A DNA stretch of 64,000 nucleotides from Taudactylus pleione (lineage: Eukaryota; Chordata; Amphibia; Anura; Myobatrachidae): NCBI GenBank assembly GCA_031769625.1, contig JAUIMM010000534.1, forward strand, positions 10,866,001 through 10,930,000. The letters are read 5' to 3'. The notes beneath the pieces were generated by a model. It saw only the letters and a list, made by a program, of their open reading frames with translations. It was not told the origin of the DNA and searched no databases. Within the stretch, counting starts at the first letter, position 1. Each line of letters begins with the position of its first letter. This document shows positions 12,901 to 22,308 of the stretch, one piece after another. The position numbers and the translations under genes are program-made.

Positions 12901-15900
12901 CATTGTGCTATTAGTACATACGGAATCGGTTTGATATCCTAATGGCTGAATAGCCGCCGGTTCAAATACAGACACCGGAAGCCCGATCATCCAGGATCCC
13001 GGCAGTGGCAGAGAGATGGAAGACTACCTAATAAAAAGGAGAGCGAGTGCAGCACCTGTATTTACTAGATCTGCAGCCCTACCTCCACCCAGGGCCGGTG
13101 CTACCATTAGGCAGCTTTAGGCGGCTGCCTAGGGGCACCAGCCACTGGAGGACGCTGCAAAGTCCACAAAAATAGGATGATTCTTTCAGTCCCAGATAGG
13201 TTGGTTAAGTGTGTGGGTGGTGGTTTTATTGCTGACAGGGTTAGTGTATGTGTGTGGGTTTGAGGAGTACTGGCAGAGTGAGTATGTGTGTGTGGGGTAA
13301 TGGGTACTGACATATATTGGAGCACAGATGTGTGGCATAAATATATTGGGGCATGTATGTATGGAATAATGTATTGGGGTACAGCTGTATGTCAAATAAT
13401 TTGGGGCACATGTGGCATATATACTAGGGACATTGTTTGGCATAATTCATGGCTATGTGGCATACAATAACTATGGTGCATAGCTGTGTGTCATATGTAT
13501 TGGGGCACAAATGTGTGGCATATTATGCATTGGAGGCATTGATGTGTAGCATAATTATGAATTGGGGATAAAGCTGTGTGGCATATAATGAATTGGGGGC
13601 AGTGTTATGAGGCACAGTATGATTTTGGGTCTCTGCTGTGTGGCATGTTATAAATTAAGAGTCACTAATATATGGCATAGTATGAATTGGAGAAGCAGGG
13701 GTGGTGAGTGAAATGTTGCCTAGGGTGCCGAGACACCTTGCACCGGCCCTGCCGCCACCTCATATCTGCCCCCACTTAAAGTGGCAAACGCATGATTTCC
13801 AGAGGGGGGGTTTCCAAATGTTTAATTTTAGAGCGAGTGTGGCCTGTCAATGAAGAGGGCAGAATTAGTACTTAACCAGCTTTAATATGCGTCATACAAA
13901 GTGTATTGTGTGTCATAATTTCAGCATATACAGGACCAGTGATCACAATAAGCCATGAGATGTGCCAGTAGGCCATCCTGCCTGAGCTGAACGTATTTAT
14001 TTTAGATGTAGGCACCATTCCAGACTATTGGAACAAGTCCGGGAGCATGGAGGAGCAGCAGAAGAACCTAACACTGCCCTGGACATACTGTATATGTACA
14101 TATTGGGCTCTATAGCAGTGTATCTCTAACAGTGCATGTTTTCCAGATCTTCTAGTTGGTGCACAGGTTATTTATTTATTACTGGCTGATACATGTTAAA
14201 AGATCCACAGGTGGTGCTAATTATTTCTTTTGTGATACTGAGAAGAACATGCAATACTAGCAACAATCTATTATATTACTATTTCTATTGTGGTCATGGT
14301 GTGGGCTGGGGAGCGGGGTTTCCAGGCAGACGGAAACTCCCCCTGCGTTTGCCTATGACTTTAGACTTTAAAAATATTGACCAGAGCACAGTAGACATTA
14401 AAGGAAAAGACAGCTCAGTTCTAAACAAGTAACCTGCAGGCTCATTCTCTTTTTTCAGAAAGGGACATTAATGTAAGCCAGAGGAGAGTTTAGAGCATTT
14501 TCAGAGCAGTGACAGCCACAGAAAGCATCAGCTCCCACAGAGATTTATATTTAAACCACAGACGATTCATGTCAATTTACCTTATTAAGACATCTGTTCT
14601 AGCCAACAGCTCACTGGCTAGATACAGTAACGAGAACCTTTATGTCGACAGTCACCAAAATGAGGACTTCCTTTAAAGTTATTTGTTAAAGACCCCAGAG
14701 TTTAACAAACAGAGGGCCTGATTCAGACCCGCTCACGAGTGCTATGCGCTCGCAAGCGGGTCAATGGTGGCCCAGTGCGTATGCGCACGACCCGGAGAGC
14801 GACGGGCAAACCGTCGCTCCGGGTCTCGTACCAAAGGGGGCGTGCTGTCGATGTTGAGTGACAGCACGCCCCCTTTTGTGGGCGGGCCGGGGGCGTGGCT
14901 GCCCAGACGGAGGCGTTCCCATGGGAACGCCTACCGTCTGGGGCCGGCCCCACTGACATCACAAGTGATGTCAGTGGGAGAGTTTTCGGCTCTGTTAGAG
15001 CCGAAAGCACTTGGGCTTGCAGCAACGAGACCCTACCACAAGGGTCTCGTTGCAAGCCCAATGGTCGCGATGGTCTGTGGTCACGCACAGCTATGCGAGC
15101 GGCCAGGAGGCCGCTCTAAAAAAACAGAAGGCCAGCCCTGATTCAGAGCGAGCGCTCTGTCAGAGCGTCCGGCTCTGAATCAGGCCCAAAATCGATTCGT
15201 AGAATGCACCACTGACAGGCCAGGGAAGATCCACAGGATTAGACTGTGGGGCATAGTATATATAGATTTGATGAATTATCATTATATATGTATATCTGTA
15301 GAATTATAGTGTTCTTTAGTCACTTAACTTCTGTTCTTAACTCAAATATTAATATTCCCTAGTCCAGTTGAAGTGGTACATATGTGTTCAGTGTAACTGT
15401 ATAGCCTATATTAGTTAAATAATTCAGTAAATAGAGGTGAGAAGAATTACTTAATATTGGTATTGTGAAATACATGTAGAATGTTGCATAAATATATGAA
15501 ATTGTGCTATAGTGCGTAAAGTGTTGCTACTAACTATATGCTGAAGGTTCCGGATTTGTCAGATAAATCTAGATTAATAAAAGAGAGGTTATTTTATCTA
15601 TTGTGTCATTTATTGTGTTGGGGTTTGGGGACCACCTGCCTCTCTGCTGTGGTGTCCAGAAGATGGCCAAAAACAGAGGTGAGAAGTTCCTACTAAAGGT
15701 TGGCAGTTACACACATTACATGTAACACTTTAGTAGTATGAATGTGTTTAGTTATTGTGTGATGTGATCTTGGGAAATCTCTCTTCATTATAGATTTAGG
15801 TTGGAGTGCACAAATCATGATTATAAACATTTTCCCTGCTCAAATGCATTTTATCTCCACAGAGTAAGAAATAAAGTTCTTCCATGAACAAGTGCAAATA

Positions 15901-18900
15901 TACAGAGAACTATTAAAAGAAAATCAATCACTGGACCTGTATAATATAATAATAGCATATTAATACAAAAAATGTTTAAACTAGTTAAAGAATGAAATAT
16001 AGAAGTGCATACAAACACTGTAGCATTTCATTTGATATGATGCAATTGGCACAGTATTACAGAATGTGTGCAAAAACGACTTTATTCCCCCAATAACAAT
16101 CCTTTAAGTTTCGAGAGGATCATTATCAGGCACAAATGCTCTCAGAAGATGAGCTCTGTACTACTGTGTGTAGTCATCTGCCGACCACACTAACTCGCTG
16201 CAATGGAACCAAAAGTGATCCGCATAATCGCGTGTGCGGAATGACAATCCTGTCACTCACTCAGGTGTGGCCTTATTCCGAAATTTACAAGCTCCACCAG
16301 GATTAAACTACAAGCTCCACCAGGAAGTAAGCTGTGGTTACCTGGATATCTTCCTCTTTGGTGACATCACAACAGACATAGATAGCAGCTCCTGGCCTGA
16401 ATTCGCTCAGCTCGGCCACAAGGTCACTGGCTGTCTCTTCTGAAAAGCACAAAACAGGGAGGGCTGAGAAAATAATACATGTGTATGGATTTACATTTCA
16501 TATCATAGGGACTTTAAAAAGTTAATGCAGCCTGGTATACAGTATGTGTGAGCGTGATACAAACTCTAAAGCTGGCCACACATCTAAAGATTATCTGTCC
16601 AACCAGCCAACTAGTAGATTGGTTGGAATGAAAATCTGGTAAGGAATACAATCAGCAGCTTGCTCCCAGACGCTGAAAAATGGACCAAAACTGTTGTATA
16701 AACAAATAGTTTAAATCAAACATTTAACAAACTTGTCTGATGACCATTTTCATCTGTTTTCTGGCATTTAGGAGTAAATTTCTGATCATCATTTACTCCC
16801 ATTCCTTACCAGATTTTCATTCCAACCAATCAACAAGTTGGCTGGTTGGATGTAAGTTGTTCTAGTGTGTGGCCAGCTTAACTCTAAATGAAACCATGAA
16901 TGGGCATCAAAAGACCCCAAACTCAGTAATGACATGAAAGCGCTGTGAGGTATGCACAGCCCAAACTCCACCCTAAGGAGATGATCAAAAACTGTAATGT
17001 GGCTTTAGTTTATTATCTGACTTTCCAATCACATTTTTATTTTATTACAAAAAAACTTTTCCCAGCTTTCCCTCCCATAACGGACCATCCTTTCCCTCAC
17101 CTATCCAACTGAGCACCCTCTCAAGGTCTAGTTCTTCCCACTCCAAATTCACCATTCGTGATTGATCCACAAGACAGGAATGAGCTCTTTGACCAGGGTT
17201 GGAAAGAGCCCACGATTGACAATTTCTGAATAGTTTATTCTAACGCAAAGGAGTGGACACTCCCTGAGCAGTGTATGTGGGTCTTACGGGAGCTCCATAC
17301 AGACATTCTTTTAGGGTATGCACTTTAAACAGGGCAACATGCCCCCTTTCTGTCATCAAATTTCCCCAGTACATATTTAGTAGTGTAGGGAAAACCAAGG
17401 GTGTAACTACAATATATGCTTTGATGATATATAAAGCAATACCATTTGGAGGAGGGGAGAGGTCTCCTAATTAAAGCAAGTGGTTTAATAAACCTGTTAT
17501 TAAAAACAGCAGACGGCATCTTGGTAGTTGGATAAGATCTCAGTTGGGTCTTTAATCCTGTGCTAGATACAACCAAAGGACCTGCAAGGTGCCCCGTCCT
17601 GAATAGGGAGGGATCAATGTCATAAAAATGAACATTTTGCTGAAAATGTTTTATTATATTTTGCAAAAGCTACCAATACATTTACCACACAAGAGGTTTT
17701 TGGACTTCGTTTAATAAAAAAATAAAATAAAAAAAACACATCTCTTTTTGTAACTTTCATGTCTGAAATGTCTGCAATGAAACCACTGGTAAGAAATCCT
17801 ACTTCCCGTTTCTGAGGCCGTGTCTCATGTGATTGATGTGTAATTGGGGCAGTAGATCATCAGTCATACCTTTCGAACAGAAAACCACTCTGGCTCCATT
17901 CTTCACTATATTTATAGGTCCATATACATAAAAAAAAAAAAAAGGTAAATATTTTGTTAGTAAACACAGATTACCCATTTTTACTAAACATAATTAATTC
18001 TTATTTTGGAAAACAAACTAAGGGAGGAACTAAATTCCCAACATCAATGCAATGTGGCGTTTTAGAATGCCACATCGCGTTCTGCTGGCATCGCAAGTTT
18101 TTCCTCGCACCCCATACAGGTGTAAAGGAAAACTCTCGATGTCAGCACTATTGTAACATTGTAACTATCCGATATGCATGCAGCCAGGCATTGTAGCGAT
18201 ATTGTGCCGAATGGAATTCACCCTAAAGAAGGTCAATTAAGGAAACGCTACTGGTCAATGTCTTCTTCAAGGTCTGGGCATGCTGGACAACAGTTCTGGT
18301 GCTCTAGTTTCAGACTAACTAGGCTGGAACTCCAGGGAGCGTGCTACATTTATATGCACATGGCTTTACAGTACTGAACATGCTCTTGGCATCTCACATT
18401 CTGATTCACCACACAAGTGCATTTTACATGTCAAGGTGTAACTGGCAGGGATGTGGCGAAGTCTGGAAGACGTGGCCACATGCCCCAGAAAAATAAATGG
18501 GAAATAATATATGCACGGGGAGTATATGTCACCCTCAAAAGCTGGCCTGGGCCTCCCGTACAAGTCCGGGACCGTGTAATTAGTACCCCACCCCCTCTCG
18601 CCGCCCCTGGCTTGAACGTGTGCATTGTTTCGTGAATGTACTGTGCAAAAAAATTACATTTTAAGGTGGAGCAAATGTTCTGACTCTAGATCAGGTACAA
18701 AGTGAAAGATAGTTAAAGTATTAAAAGCACACAAAGATAATTGTGCAGGTGAATCTGAAACACAAACTGTAAAAGTGAATGCTTAATGGTAACTGAGGAA
18801 CAGTACTAAAAAAAAATATAAAAAATAAAAAAGGGATTCAAAGTAATTAAGGGACTAATGCCAATTTGAATGTTTATATGCAGAACATATCGAGTTTTTG

Positions 18901-21900
18901 CATTGGGCATATATAAGTATTGGCTATGCAGAATTCTATGACATTCAATCGCATCTCCATGTGCAACCAAAGAAGCGTAACTAGGGCATAACGGTGTGCT
19001 CCCATGGAGGTAAAGTTGGTGCATCTGCGGGTTATGCAGAGATGGATACACCTGTATTCAGACATATCACTTGGACAAAGTATAGACTGGTGCACATGCG
19101 CTGATCATGATTATTACTGGAAAACCAAGTGTTTGCATAGGGGCAGACAGCCCGAAGGATGCGCACTGCTCTGCATAGGGACAAACACACTAATTATGCA
19201 AATATACTATACGTGGCTGAGAACTTTGCTCCCTTCAGCACATCATACAGCCAATCAGCTCTTAACTGCCATGTTGCAGGCTGTGTTTGAAAAATGACAG
19301 TTAGGAGCCGGTTGGTTGGTACTTCCATTCTTTTTATCTCCATCCAAGGCTTAGTAAATAGACCCCCATATATTTGTATGCAGTACTACGAGACTATGGG
19401 ATATCTAAGGCTGAAAAAACACAGCAGAATTTAGGTTTCATTCAAAGGTAACAAATAGGAACTGTCAAAGATTAACAAAAAAACAGAAGATGTGCACTTT
19501 GGATTCTGGTGCTAAATCAACAAAAGTGATAGGGGAATGGGGGGGCGGCGTTAAAAGGTGGGGGCAAGATGAGGAGTGGAGGTAATTTAAAAGAGTAGGG
19601 GTCAGGAAGAGGGGAAAACTACAGTAACGGAAGAATGTATTACATAGTAGAGCGTTAGGGTGAGGGAGATGAAGGACGGGGTTATGACTGAGTAAGGGGA
19701 ATGCATTACAGGGTAGGGATGAATTACAGGATGGAAGGTAAGGGGGGTCAATGAAAGGAGGGGATGAATTACAGGTTGGTCGCTACCCATCATTCATATA
19801 GGAATAGGCATAATCATCCTAAATAATTTTATTTTATGAACATAGGGATATAATACGTGGGCTATGGATGAAAGCATGTCTCCACTCACCATTACGATGC
19901 CAATGCGCGTACCCGCTGGTCGTACATCGCATCTTCAGATCTTGCCTGCTGAAGGCAATATCTGAAGAAAAATCTCAGTCACTATGTACTGGAATAGTTA
20001 AGGACACACGATAGATCGTTGGTCAATTTGGATAGTTTTTAACACCAGATCGTGCCGGGGAGCTGTTGGGGGAGAAATCGGACACGATATCGCATCATGA
20101 CCAGATCGCCTAGTGTGTGGGCACCTTAATACTGCATGTTTTAAATGGTATAAATCCATTACATGGGCATTTACTTACCTCTGGATCCCAGGGAAATGGT
20201 GGCAGAATAAAAATAAGCATATTAGATTACTAAAGACTAAGGAAACAAAATACATAAAATAAAAATATAAGAACAAATAAAAATATGTTAATGAAAAATA
20301 AACTAAAAATGAACTGATTACCATTTATGTTACAAAGGGTTTGGCAAATTAAGGAACATTTATTTTATAAGAAATTAAAAAGGATACATAAAGAGCATTA
20401 GGAGCAATTATGATATTCTCATGGGCAGTAATGATATACAGGCACCTGCAATCCCTTCCCTCCAGTTAGGTTCACCAGAAAGTACTGAAAAACCATTATC
20501 TATTGATCATCATGTTTTAATAATCTTATATTGTGATTAGTAAGGAGACAGAGTCTCATTTTTATACCCAGGTCCAATGGAAATCCTATCACAAATTAGA
20601 GCACACTTCTCTTCTAAAGGCCACTACACACAGAAAGATATTGCTAACGATCCAACGGATCGGAAGGATAAATCAGCAATATTGTTTCATGTGTATGCGC
20701 TATATCGTTCATTGCGCGCTCCCGTGGGGTTGTCAGCCACTTGATCATTTGAACAAGCAGAAAGATTTATTATTATTTATTAACACTAAGTTTCTTATAT
20801 AGCGCAGCAAATTCAATTGCGCTTTACAATTTGAATCAACATTATACTGGGTTGCAAAAGACATACATGCATACATGACATACATAAGGGTATGAGGGCC
20901 CTGCTCGCAAGCTTACAATCTATAGGGAAATAGGTGTTGATACACAAGGAGAGGTGCTACATATTGCAAATTGGTCCAGCCCGATTGGATTATACAGCCC
21001 ACCAAGAATATCTGCAATCACACTGGAAAGTTGGACTAGGGTTAGGAGGATGTTAAATTGAAGAAAGAGAAGATGTGATAGGTGTTTACTATAAGAAGAG
21101 AGTTAGATAGGGAGCTATAAAAGGTTAGGCAAGATCAGGCATTGCGGCTGAAGATCCCATGCGGCGGGGGACGGCATGTCGGCCACCGGATCGCCCCGTG
21201 TGTAGGGACCACCCGATATGTCGGCCATGGGATCGTGGGTCGCATCGGCGGCTACAAACCATGCCGAGTGTAGGCACCTAAACTTATTTTATTTACTCTA
21301 CCCCATGTGTATCTGCATTGATGGAGCAAGGTGTCACTTGTAAAACAGCTCACAGAGGCAGTAAATATACTAGATGTCATTTGAGTGCAGTTAGTTACTA
21401 TTAATGATTGTCTTCTGCTGCAAATCTTGCAAAGCAGCCCAAGTATAGAATGACTCATTAAAAAAAGTGCACATTATACACACATATTAATATATAGGGC
21501 CTGATTTAGACGCGCTCGCAAGCGAGTCGATGGCCGGGCAGTGCGCACGCGTGGCATGCGTGAGCCCTGGAGCGAGTGAGAAATCACTCGTTCTCAGGGC
21601 TCGCTACTAGACGGGGCAGCTGTCGATGTTGATCGACAGCTCGCCCCGTTTTGTAGGTGGGTCGGGGGGGGGGCTGCACAAACAGCCCCCCCGAAGGAAC
21701 GCCTGCCGTTTGTGGGCTGCCCTACTGACATCACACGTGATGTAGGATAGTGAACTTTCTGCTCTATTAGCTTGTAGTGGACGAGATCCTACCACAAGGG
21801 TCTTGTCGCAAGCCCAATGGTCGCGATAATCTCGACCATCGCCAGGACGCCCGCTAAAGCTGTGGGTGGTCATCCACAGCATAGCGAGCGGCCTGGAGGC

Positions 21901-22193
21901 CAGGGTAAAAAAAAAAATGTCCCGCCCTGATTCAGAGCGAGCGCTCGCAAATAGCAAATGCCTCTGAATCAGGGCCATAGTTTAATGTACACGGTATATT
22001 ATATGCAGTATTATTGGCAGTAGTGGGAATAAACTGTAAAGTGCTTCTTCATTCATACAGTTATGAAAAAAAATTGCTGCAAGTTCTTACCAAATACCTT
22101 GACAATTGCTTCTCCAATGCCCTTTGTACCTCCTGTGACAATGACCACCCTGTTGTGGTACCGCAGGCTGGTTTCTGGTCCACTAGCAGACAT
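849..22193 (-). CDS. HSD17B14: HSD17B14, 17-beta-hydroxysteroid dehydrogenase 14 (5' six coding exons; 3' end outside window)
   Basis: Short-chain dehydrogenase/reductase; the family oxidises hydroxyl groups of steroids such as estradiol in the cytosol using NAD(H). Coding exons, in transcript order, are 22091-22193, 17870-17905, 16342-16439, 8822-8888, 7527-7618 and 849-953 (501 nt, 167 codons). Every junction has GT/AG and phases agree, so the reading frame is intact. Visible motifs: TGGTKGIG nucleotide-binding loop (residues 20-27), NNAG (97-100), catalytic Ser150 in NISSLVG, and Tyr163/Lys167 in YVATK. The best match I recall is vertebrate HSD17B14, including the [15 protein letters not shown] and PYVATK stretches. 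The N-terminus has about five extra residues, and about four more lie after beta-2. The last exons (C-terminal substrate-binding part) would lie left of position 1. Identity rests on remembered homologues, but the exon structure is read directly. Confidence 0.92.
2365..3674 (+). pseudogene. LINE ORF1 remnant (L1 ORF1p-type RNA-binding protein)
   Basis: The reading frame starts [17 protein letters not shown], is broken by the insertion at 2488-2856, then resumes in another frame at ATG 2919. The second part has a coiled-coil-like segment ([11 protein letters not shown] region), then [12 protein letters not shown], a signature of the L1 ORF1p RRM, then [28 protein letters not shown] and a C-terminal domain ending near 3672-3674. 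In-frame stops at about 3246 and 3453 and the frame change make it non-coding today. In L1 elements this protein forms a trimer that coats LINE RNA. Confidence 0.78.
2488..2856. mobile_element. Hairpin-chain MITE with GGGGCATATTCAATT ends, nested in LINE
   Basis: Terminal inverted repeats GGGGCATATTCAATTA and TAATTGGATATGCCCC are flanked by ATA on both sides (2485-2487, 2857-2859), a 3-bp target duplication as in PIF/Harbinger elements. The inside is a run of inverted repeats: GCCGCGGGGTTTACCCCGCG, a hairpin with TTTACCTCGCACCT arms, and one with GTTTCCGCG/CGCGGAAAC arms. No protein is encoded. Confidence 0.75.
4118..5490 (+). pseudogene. LINE ORF2 remnant, endonuclease domain only
   Basis: An apurinic-type endonuclease domain can be followed in pieces: [10 protein letters not shown] (strand one), a stop at about 4252 replacing the usual QETH glutamine, [24 protein letters not shown] and SDHAPVSI, with the catalytic His. 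The domain is split by a 549-bp element whose removal with one AAA copy restores the frame CGT ACA AAG TCC. Further stop (about 4967) and frameshift (about 5100) changes are present. The reverse transcriptase is absent. Confidence 0.8.
4339..4887. mobile_element. Family A hairpin-chain MITE (copy 1), in LINE ORF2
   Basis: Ends GGCCCTCATTCAGAG and TCTGAATCAGGCCC, flanked by AAA on both sides (4336-4338, 4888-4890). About twelve inverted repeats follow one another almost without gaps. Arm examples: CGCTCGTATAGGC-type, GATGGTCGTGACCATC, TGATTTTGGCTCT/AGAGCCAAAATCA, TGACATCACTAGTGATGTCA, GGGGGCGTGCTGTC/GACAGCACGCCCCC, and GCGCACGACGG/CCGTCGTGCGC. The several overlapping ORFs on both strands are by-products of GC-rich palindromes. 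Confidence 0.85.
5491..6560. other. Unresolved intron sequence with old repeat pieces
   Basis: No exon found. A hAT-like terminus (CAGAGCTGGTTCTAGCC) begins near 5708 without a clear partner. The stretch 5822-5860 contains the CCTGATGACAGTG ... GAAACGTTG arrangement that recurs in altered form near 53840. The rest is unassigned. Confidence 0.4.
6565..7084. mobile_element. Short element with telomere-like core (copy T1)
   Basis: Imperfect inverted ends, CGGTATGAAATACCGCCGGC against ACGGTATACAATCGGGAAGC, surround an array of 20-40-bp units built on GTGCCTAACCCTAACC plus C-rich spacers (about 6660-6900). It then has a palindrome GCGCCCAGCATCC/GGATGCTGGGCGC and one with AGACGTCTA. Similar units occur at 25680, 31960 and 40540. 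Confidence 0.6.
7527..7618 (-). CDS. HSD17B14: HSD17B14 coding exon 5
   Basis: Encodes [20 protein letters not shown] followed by [11 protein letters not shown]. The FRxLLxLNLxG pattern is the alpha-4/beta-5 region, with the structural Asn of SDR enzymes. The acceptor AG is at 7619-7620 and the donor GTAAAG at 7525-7526 and below. It leaves in phase 0 into the catalytic exon. Confidence 0.92.
7977..8459 (+). mobile_element. Family B element with GGGCCTGATTCA ends (copy 2)
   Basis: Ends GGGCCTGATTCATTGCGG and GTAGTGAATCAGGCCC. The inside lacks the hairpin chain and shares with other family B copies a stretch with TGACAGGAAGAG, TTTTGTGGGTGGT and GGGCGTGCATAAATTA. The flanks are AAT and AGT, not an exact duplication. 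It lies between HSD17B14 exons 4 and 5. Confidence 0.7.
8547..8740 (+). mobile_element. tRNA-derived SINE fragment
   Basis: Contains GACACAGTGGTTAGCATTGA, a tRNA-like A-box region, followed by TGCCTCACATCACTGGGTC, a worn B-box region, then a body ending GGGGCAGGGACTGATGTGA. It matches the better-preserved copies near 36050 and 51660. Confidence 0.65.
8822..8888 (-). CDS. HSD17B14: HSD17B14 coding exon 4 (NNAG motif)
   Basis: Encodes [20 protein letters not shown] plus GW; the NNAG motif stabilises the central beta sheet in SDR enzymes. The acceptor AG is at 8889-8890 and the donor GTAAGT starts at 8821. Twenty-two codons plus one base. Confidence 0.92.
9151..9331. mobile_element. Palindromic MITE (AGGGTTTGATTTATCAAGC ends)
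   Basis: The two halves are near-perfect inverted copies: TTTATCAAGCAGTGAAAAGC on the left and GCTTTTCACTGCTTGATACA on the right, with CATAGCAACCAACCAAT/ATTGGTTGCTATG near the centre. It is non-coding. Confidence 0.75.
9332..11584. other. HSD17B14 intron 3 sequence without clear gene
   Basis: No exon-like segment was found. A GC-rich block at about 9440-9800 contains a chance ORF. A worn palindromic element starts at about 10803 (GGGGCAGATTCAGGTAAA) and ends near 10988 (TTAATTGAATCTGCG). The remainder is ordinary intron sequence. Confidence 0.45.
11585..12037 (+). mobile_element. Family B element (copy 3)
   Basis: Ends GGGCCTGATTCAGAGATGG and CATCTCTGAGTCAGGCCC, with ATA on both sides (11582-11584, 12038-12040), an exact 3-bp duplication. 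The inner sequence resembles the copy at 7977 (GGGGGTGGTAACGGGG, CCTGCATAAAATAGCC). Confidence 0.75.
12478..12995. mobile_element. Second hairpin-chain family (family C), copy 1
   Basis: Consecutive inverted repeats include GGATACATAATAATC/GATTATTATGTATCC, GGATATTTTTAATGAAAATATCC-type, AACTCGCAGGG/CCCTGCGAGTT, GAAGTCTTTCAC/GTGAAGACTTC, GAAGCTGA/TCAGCTTC around TGCGCATGCGCA, ACTCCAAAAAGC/GCTTTTTGGAGT, AGTCCCCATT/AATGGGGACT and GGAGATTTCTGTGAAATCTCC. The termini are not certain. Related sequence occurs at 22590-23070 and 24340-24395. Confidence 0.6.
13090..13751. mobile_element. hAT-type non-autonomous element with internal minisatellite
   Basis: Ends CAGGGCCGGTGCTACC and its inverted partner TTGCACCGGCCCTG. 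The 8-bp flanks cctccacc and ccgccacc match at 7 of 8, as expected for hAT insertion. The interior (13270-13690) is a degenerate tandem array of about 30-40 bp built on ATGTGTGGCATAATATG and TTGGGGCA. No transposase is present. Confidence 0.8.
13752..14713. other. Intron sequence, nothing recognised
   Basis: No exon, tandem array or clear element termini were found; composition is ordinary. Confidence 0.4.
14714..15187. mobile_element. Family A hairpin-chain MITE (copy 4)
   Basis: Ends GGGCCTGATTCAGACCC and GCTCTGAATCAGGCCC. Inverted repeats in series include CGCTCACGAG/CTCGCAAGCG, GAGCGACGG/CCGTCGCTC, GGGGGCGTGCTGTC/GACAGCACGCCCCC, AGACGGAGGCGTTCCCATGG-type, TGACATCACAAGTGATGTCA, and TTGCAGCAACGAGACCCT/AGGGTCTCGTTGCAA. 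Flanks AGA/AAA. Confidence 0.82.
15188..16341. other. Intron sequence, nothing recognised
   Basis: AT-rich intron sequence between the family A element and HSD17B14 exon 3. No ORF, array or clear element ends. Confidence 0.4.
16342..16439 (-). CDS. HSD17B14: HSD17B14 coding exon 3
   Basis: Encodes [18 protein letters not shown] followed by [14 protein letters not shown], the helix and third beta strand with the CDVT motif that precedes the adenine-binding turn. The acceptor AG is at 16440-16441 and the donor GT at 16340-16341. It enters in phase 1 and leaves in phase 0. It has about four more residues than the human segment. Confidence 0.92.
16569..16879. mobile_element. Palindromic MITE (AAGCTGGCCACACA ends)
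   Basis: Long inverted halves, from AAGCTGGCCACACATCTA to AGTGTGTGGCCAGCTT, share GGTTGGAATGAAAATCTGGT and its complement. It is flanked by aactcta on both sides (16562-16568 and 16880-16886), compatible with a hAT-type 8-bp duplication worn by one base. Confidence 0.75.
16887..17869. other. Intron 2 sequence, unassigned
   Basis: The stretch 17040-17700 looks like an old dispersed repeat. Partly open frames exist on both strands but match no family I recognise. No splice-bounded exon was found. Confidence 0.4.
17870..17905 (-). CDS. HSD17B14: HSD17B14 coding exon 2 (36 nt)
   Basis: A very short exon encoding [12 protein letters not shown], the second beta strand of the Rossmann fold. The acceptor AG is at 17906-17907 and the donor GT at 17868-17869. 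Phases (1 in, 1 out) join exons 1 and 3 exactly. The residue after FC is Ser, where the human enzyme, as I recall it, has Asp. Confidence 0.9.
17954..19600. other. Intron 1 sequence with partial repeats
   Basis: Contains short inverted repeats at 18050-18160 (TGTGGCGTTTTAGAATGCCACA-like), and a right-hand hAT-like terminus ending CCGCCCCTGG near 18610, whose inner sequence resembles 24817 onwards. It also has the right half of a 'tttactaagcc' type MITE at 19240-19370 (CAGCCAATCAGCTCTTAACT). No exon found. Confidence 0.45.
19601..20614. other. Intron 1 sequence; old element at about 19970-20130
   Basis: A short element ending GATCGCCTAGTGTGTGGGCA lies at 19970-20130. The rest is purine-rich or AT-rich with no gene. 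Confidence 0.35.
20615..21284. mobile_element. Short element with ACTACACACAG / GAGTGTAGGCACC ends, hosting another repeat
   Basis: The outer parts (20615-20755 and 21130-21284) carry GATCC-rich blocks near an AAGGCCACTACACACAG left end and a GAGTGTAGGCACCT right end. The middle (20757-20945) is a dispersed repeat with TATATAGCGCAGCAAATTC and GGGCCCTGCTCGCAAGC. Boundaries are approximate. Confidence 0.5.
20757..20945 (+). mobile_element. Dispersed SINE-like repeat
   Basis: Carries TTCTTATATAGCGCAGCAAA, TTGCGCTTTACAATTTG and CCTGCTCGCAAGCTTACAAT, a combination I associate with a very common amphibian interspersed repeat. The class is not certain. Confidence 0.5.
21497..21976. mobile_element. 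Family A hairpin-chain MITE (copy 5)
   Basis: Ends GGGCCTGATTTAGACGCG and CCTCTGAATCAGGGCC, with exact ATA flanks (21494-21496, 21977-21979). Hairpins include CGAGCCCTGAGAACGAGTG with its inverted partner, GGGGCGAGCTGTCGATC/GATCGACAGCTCGCCCC-type, and GCTGTGGGTGGTCATCCACA. Confidence 0.83.
22091..22193 (-). CDS. HSD17B14: HSD17B14 coding exon 1 (start codon, TGxxxGxG loop)
   Basis: The ATG is at 22191-22193 on the minus strand. The exon encodes 34 codons plus one base, beginning MSASGPETS and carrying [18 protein letters not shown], the first beta strand and dinucleotide-binding loop. The donor GT is at 22089-22090 (GTAAGA). This start was chosen because the loop sits about 20 residues after it, as in SDR enzymes, and a promoter-type motif lies about 120 bases upstream. 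Confidence 0.93.
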
Positions 22194-22308
22194 GGTGCTG
22201 CTTAAGCTGTAATATATGAAGTATCAGCTCAGAGTTACAGTCACATGGGTCCCATTAGCTGATCTGTGCAGAAAGAGGAAATGAACTGGGCATGCTCCAG
22301 TGACTGGG

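Noticed and set aside
17173..17666. Partly open frames on both strands that looked exon-like
   Set aside because: Stops interrupt the plus frame, the minus frame lacks splice sites, and neither matches a family I know. Probably an old repeat.
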